The notes below the pieces were generated by a model. It was not told where the DNA came from, did no database searches, and worked only from the letters and a program-made list of their open reading frames with translations. Below, in pieces: positions 63,132-64,000 of a DNA stretch of 64,000 nucleotides. Position 1 is the first letter of the stretch, and every line of letters starts with the position of its first letter. This DNA comes from an uncultured bacterium (GTDB taxonomy: Bacteria; Bacteroidota; Bacteroidia; Chitinophagales; Chitinophagaceae), in contig CAIKEH010000042.1 in assembly GCA_903826405.1 (NCBI GenBank), forward strand, positions 186,001-250,000, written 5' to 3'. Made by a program: the position numbers and the translations under genes.

Positions 63132-64000
63132 ATGTGTTTCAAAACGAACGCAACGACTTATGTTCATCGTATCCAGCTGCCCTGGCGTAGCAGGATATTG
63201 GCGTTCGTATTGGCCTGTGTGCTGATGACATCAGCGACAGGTGATCTATTTGCTCAATCTTCTTTACCACCTTCGATTGCATACAATTCCATCAAGAATT
63301 ACGGAGTGGGTTTGTTCAGTTTGCCATCATTCATGGCTTCTGCACAAGGCCCCTCGACAACGACCATAACGAATATCACACCCAATCCGGCCTGTGACAA
63401 CAAGCCTGTTGCCATTACGGTTTCTGTTACTCCTGCGGATGCTACCGGTACAGTTGAGTTTTTTGCAGATGATGGTGTGAATCCTGTCTTCTCATTAGGC
63501 ACTATCACACTAGGGGGGTCTAACACGCTCAATGTTTCCAATCTATTTCCCTCCACATACACCATTACTGCCAATTATAGTGGTGATGTCAATAATGATC
63601 CCAGTGTTTCGACTGGTGTATCTCTTTTGGTGAATAGTTCCCCAACGGTCGCTGCTATTACGGGAACAAATACGGTTTGTGTTGGCTCAACGGTCACCCT
63701 ATCCGATGCAACCACCAGCGGCACCTGGAGCAGCAGCAACACTGCGATTGCCACGGTGAATGCTAGCACGGGTGTGGTAACGGGTGTTGCGGGAGGTACT
63801 GCAACGATCAGTTATACTGTTGGTACGGGATGCACGACCGTTGTTACATACCCGGTTACGGTAACGCCTACCAATACGATCGTTCTCTCTTCAGTATCAG
63901 GTACAGATGCCCAAAAAATTTGTCTTGGTCCTGCTATTACAAATATCACCTACACGACAACCGGTGCAACCGGGGCCAGCGTGACAGGACTTCCAACTGG
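63132..64000 (+). CDS. Large Ig-like repeat surface protein, T9SS candidate (partial, runs off right edge)
   Basis: An open frame runs from ATG 63132 to the window edge (289 codons). After an N-terminal signal (LAFVLACVLMTSATGDLFAQ) it has repeated Ig-like modules. One is TVEFFADDGVNPVFSLGTIT with NVSNLFPSTYTITANYSGD. Another is a Big_2-like module with TWSSSNTAIATVNASTGVVT and GVAGGTATISYTVGTG. A PKD-like module starts at the edge. It is Thr/Ser-rich. Such proteins are giant secreted adhesins or exoproteins in Bacteroidota, often beside PorP/SprF. The C-terminal sorting domain is out of view. Confidence 0.85.
   Translation, partial: MCFKTNATTYVHRIQLPWRSRILAFVLACVLMTSATGDLFAQSSLPPSIAYNSIKNYGVGLFSLPSFMASAQGPSTTTITNITPNPACDNKPVAITVSVTPADATGTVEFFADDGVNPVFSLGTITLGGSNTLNVSNLFPSTYTITANYSGDVNNDPSVSTGVSLLVNSSPTVAAITGTNTVCVGSTVTLSDATTSGTWSSSNTAIATVNASTGVVTGVAGGTATISYTVGTGCTTVVTYPVTVTPTNTIVLSSVSGTDAQKICLGPAITNITYTTTGATGASVTGLPT

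Noticed and set aside
63097-63225. Alternative start MSKPAKQTVVPSC for the Ig-like protein
   Set aside because: That frame stops after about 42 codons; the frame from 63132 carries the signal peptide and Ig modules.
1-64000. CRISPR array, integrase, transposase or phage genes
   Set aside because: No regularly spaced direct repeats and no recombinase, transposase or structural phage family could be recognised on either strand.

Overview
The window reads as chromosomal DNA of a Bacteroidota bacterium, most likely a Chitinophagaceae-type soil or aquatic saprophyte. Evidence: promoters of the TTTG-N19/21-TAnnTTTG type with no Shine-Dalgarno sequences, a PorP/SprF protein beside a large Ig-like secreted protein (type IX secretion), TonB-dependent receptors with a carboxypeptidase-regulatory-like plug extension, and Bacteroidota-typical families (DUF4293, DUF3127, DUF1501/DUF1800, DUF5107, GH123-like). 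I see no phage, no insertion sequence with an intact transposase and no CRISPR array.

Layout. 1-15 kb is mostly housekeeping: a partial ECF sigma factor, uvrA behind a perfect 18-bp palindrome, DUF4293, glyA, a sugar nucleotidyltransferase, a flavin-dependent nitronate monooxygenase-like enzyme, an ABC-2 exporter pair, a FAD-dependent dehydrogenase with a DUF3127 partner, dnaA and an acylphosphatase. tRNA-Ser(GCT) with a strong terminator follows. 15.9-18.5 kb holds a seven-heme lipoprotein and a secreted Asp-box beta-propeller. 19-36 kb is envelope and export: a TonB receptor, a large sortilin-like propeller protein, a GH116-type glycosidase, an SMR pump, DUF421, a CDF metal exporter, an OMP beta-barrel receptor and the DUF1800-DUF1501 pair. 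36-43 kb has a secreted intradiol-dioxygenase-like protein, an APC permease, YceI, a translationally overlapping beta-helix lipoprotein/diheme cytochrome pair of unknown function, DUF481 and tRNA-Pro(TGG). 43-50 kb is a minus-strand run of an AllA-like protein, a DUF5107-TPR protein and a GH123-like protein.

51.9-61.3 kb is a sugar-catabolism block. It holds a two-domain esterase, L-rhamnose mutarotase and an FGGY kinase. These are followed by a tight plus-strand operon: double DUF1080 protein, exported Gfo/Idh/MocA oxidoreductase, exported TIM-barrel isomerase/epimerase-like protein, SDR and mannonate dehydratase. Its first three members fit the 3-keto-glycoside route of glycan cleavage (oxidise C3, break the glycosidic bond, process the keto sugar), and the SDR plus UxuA suggest feeding into hexuronate catabolism. 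The right edge carries PorP/SprF and the start of a long Ig-like surface protein.

The most unusual non-coding signal is a family of three intergenic elements of almost equal length (about 147-150 bp at 4.0, 37.0 and 50.1 kb). Each has long termini built from copies of a 15-base unit, and they look like a dispersed non-autonomous repeat. Coordinates and frames were read by eye. No alignment, HMM search or folding program was run.
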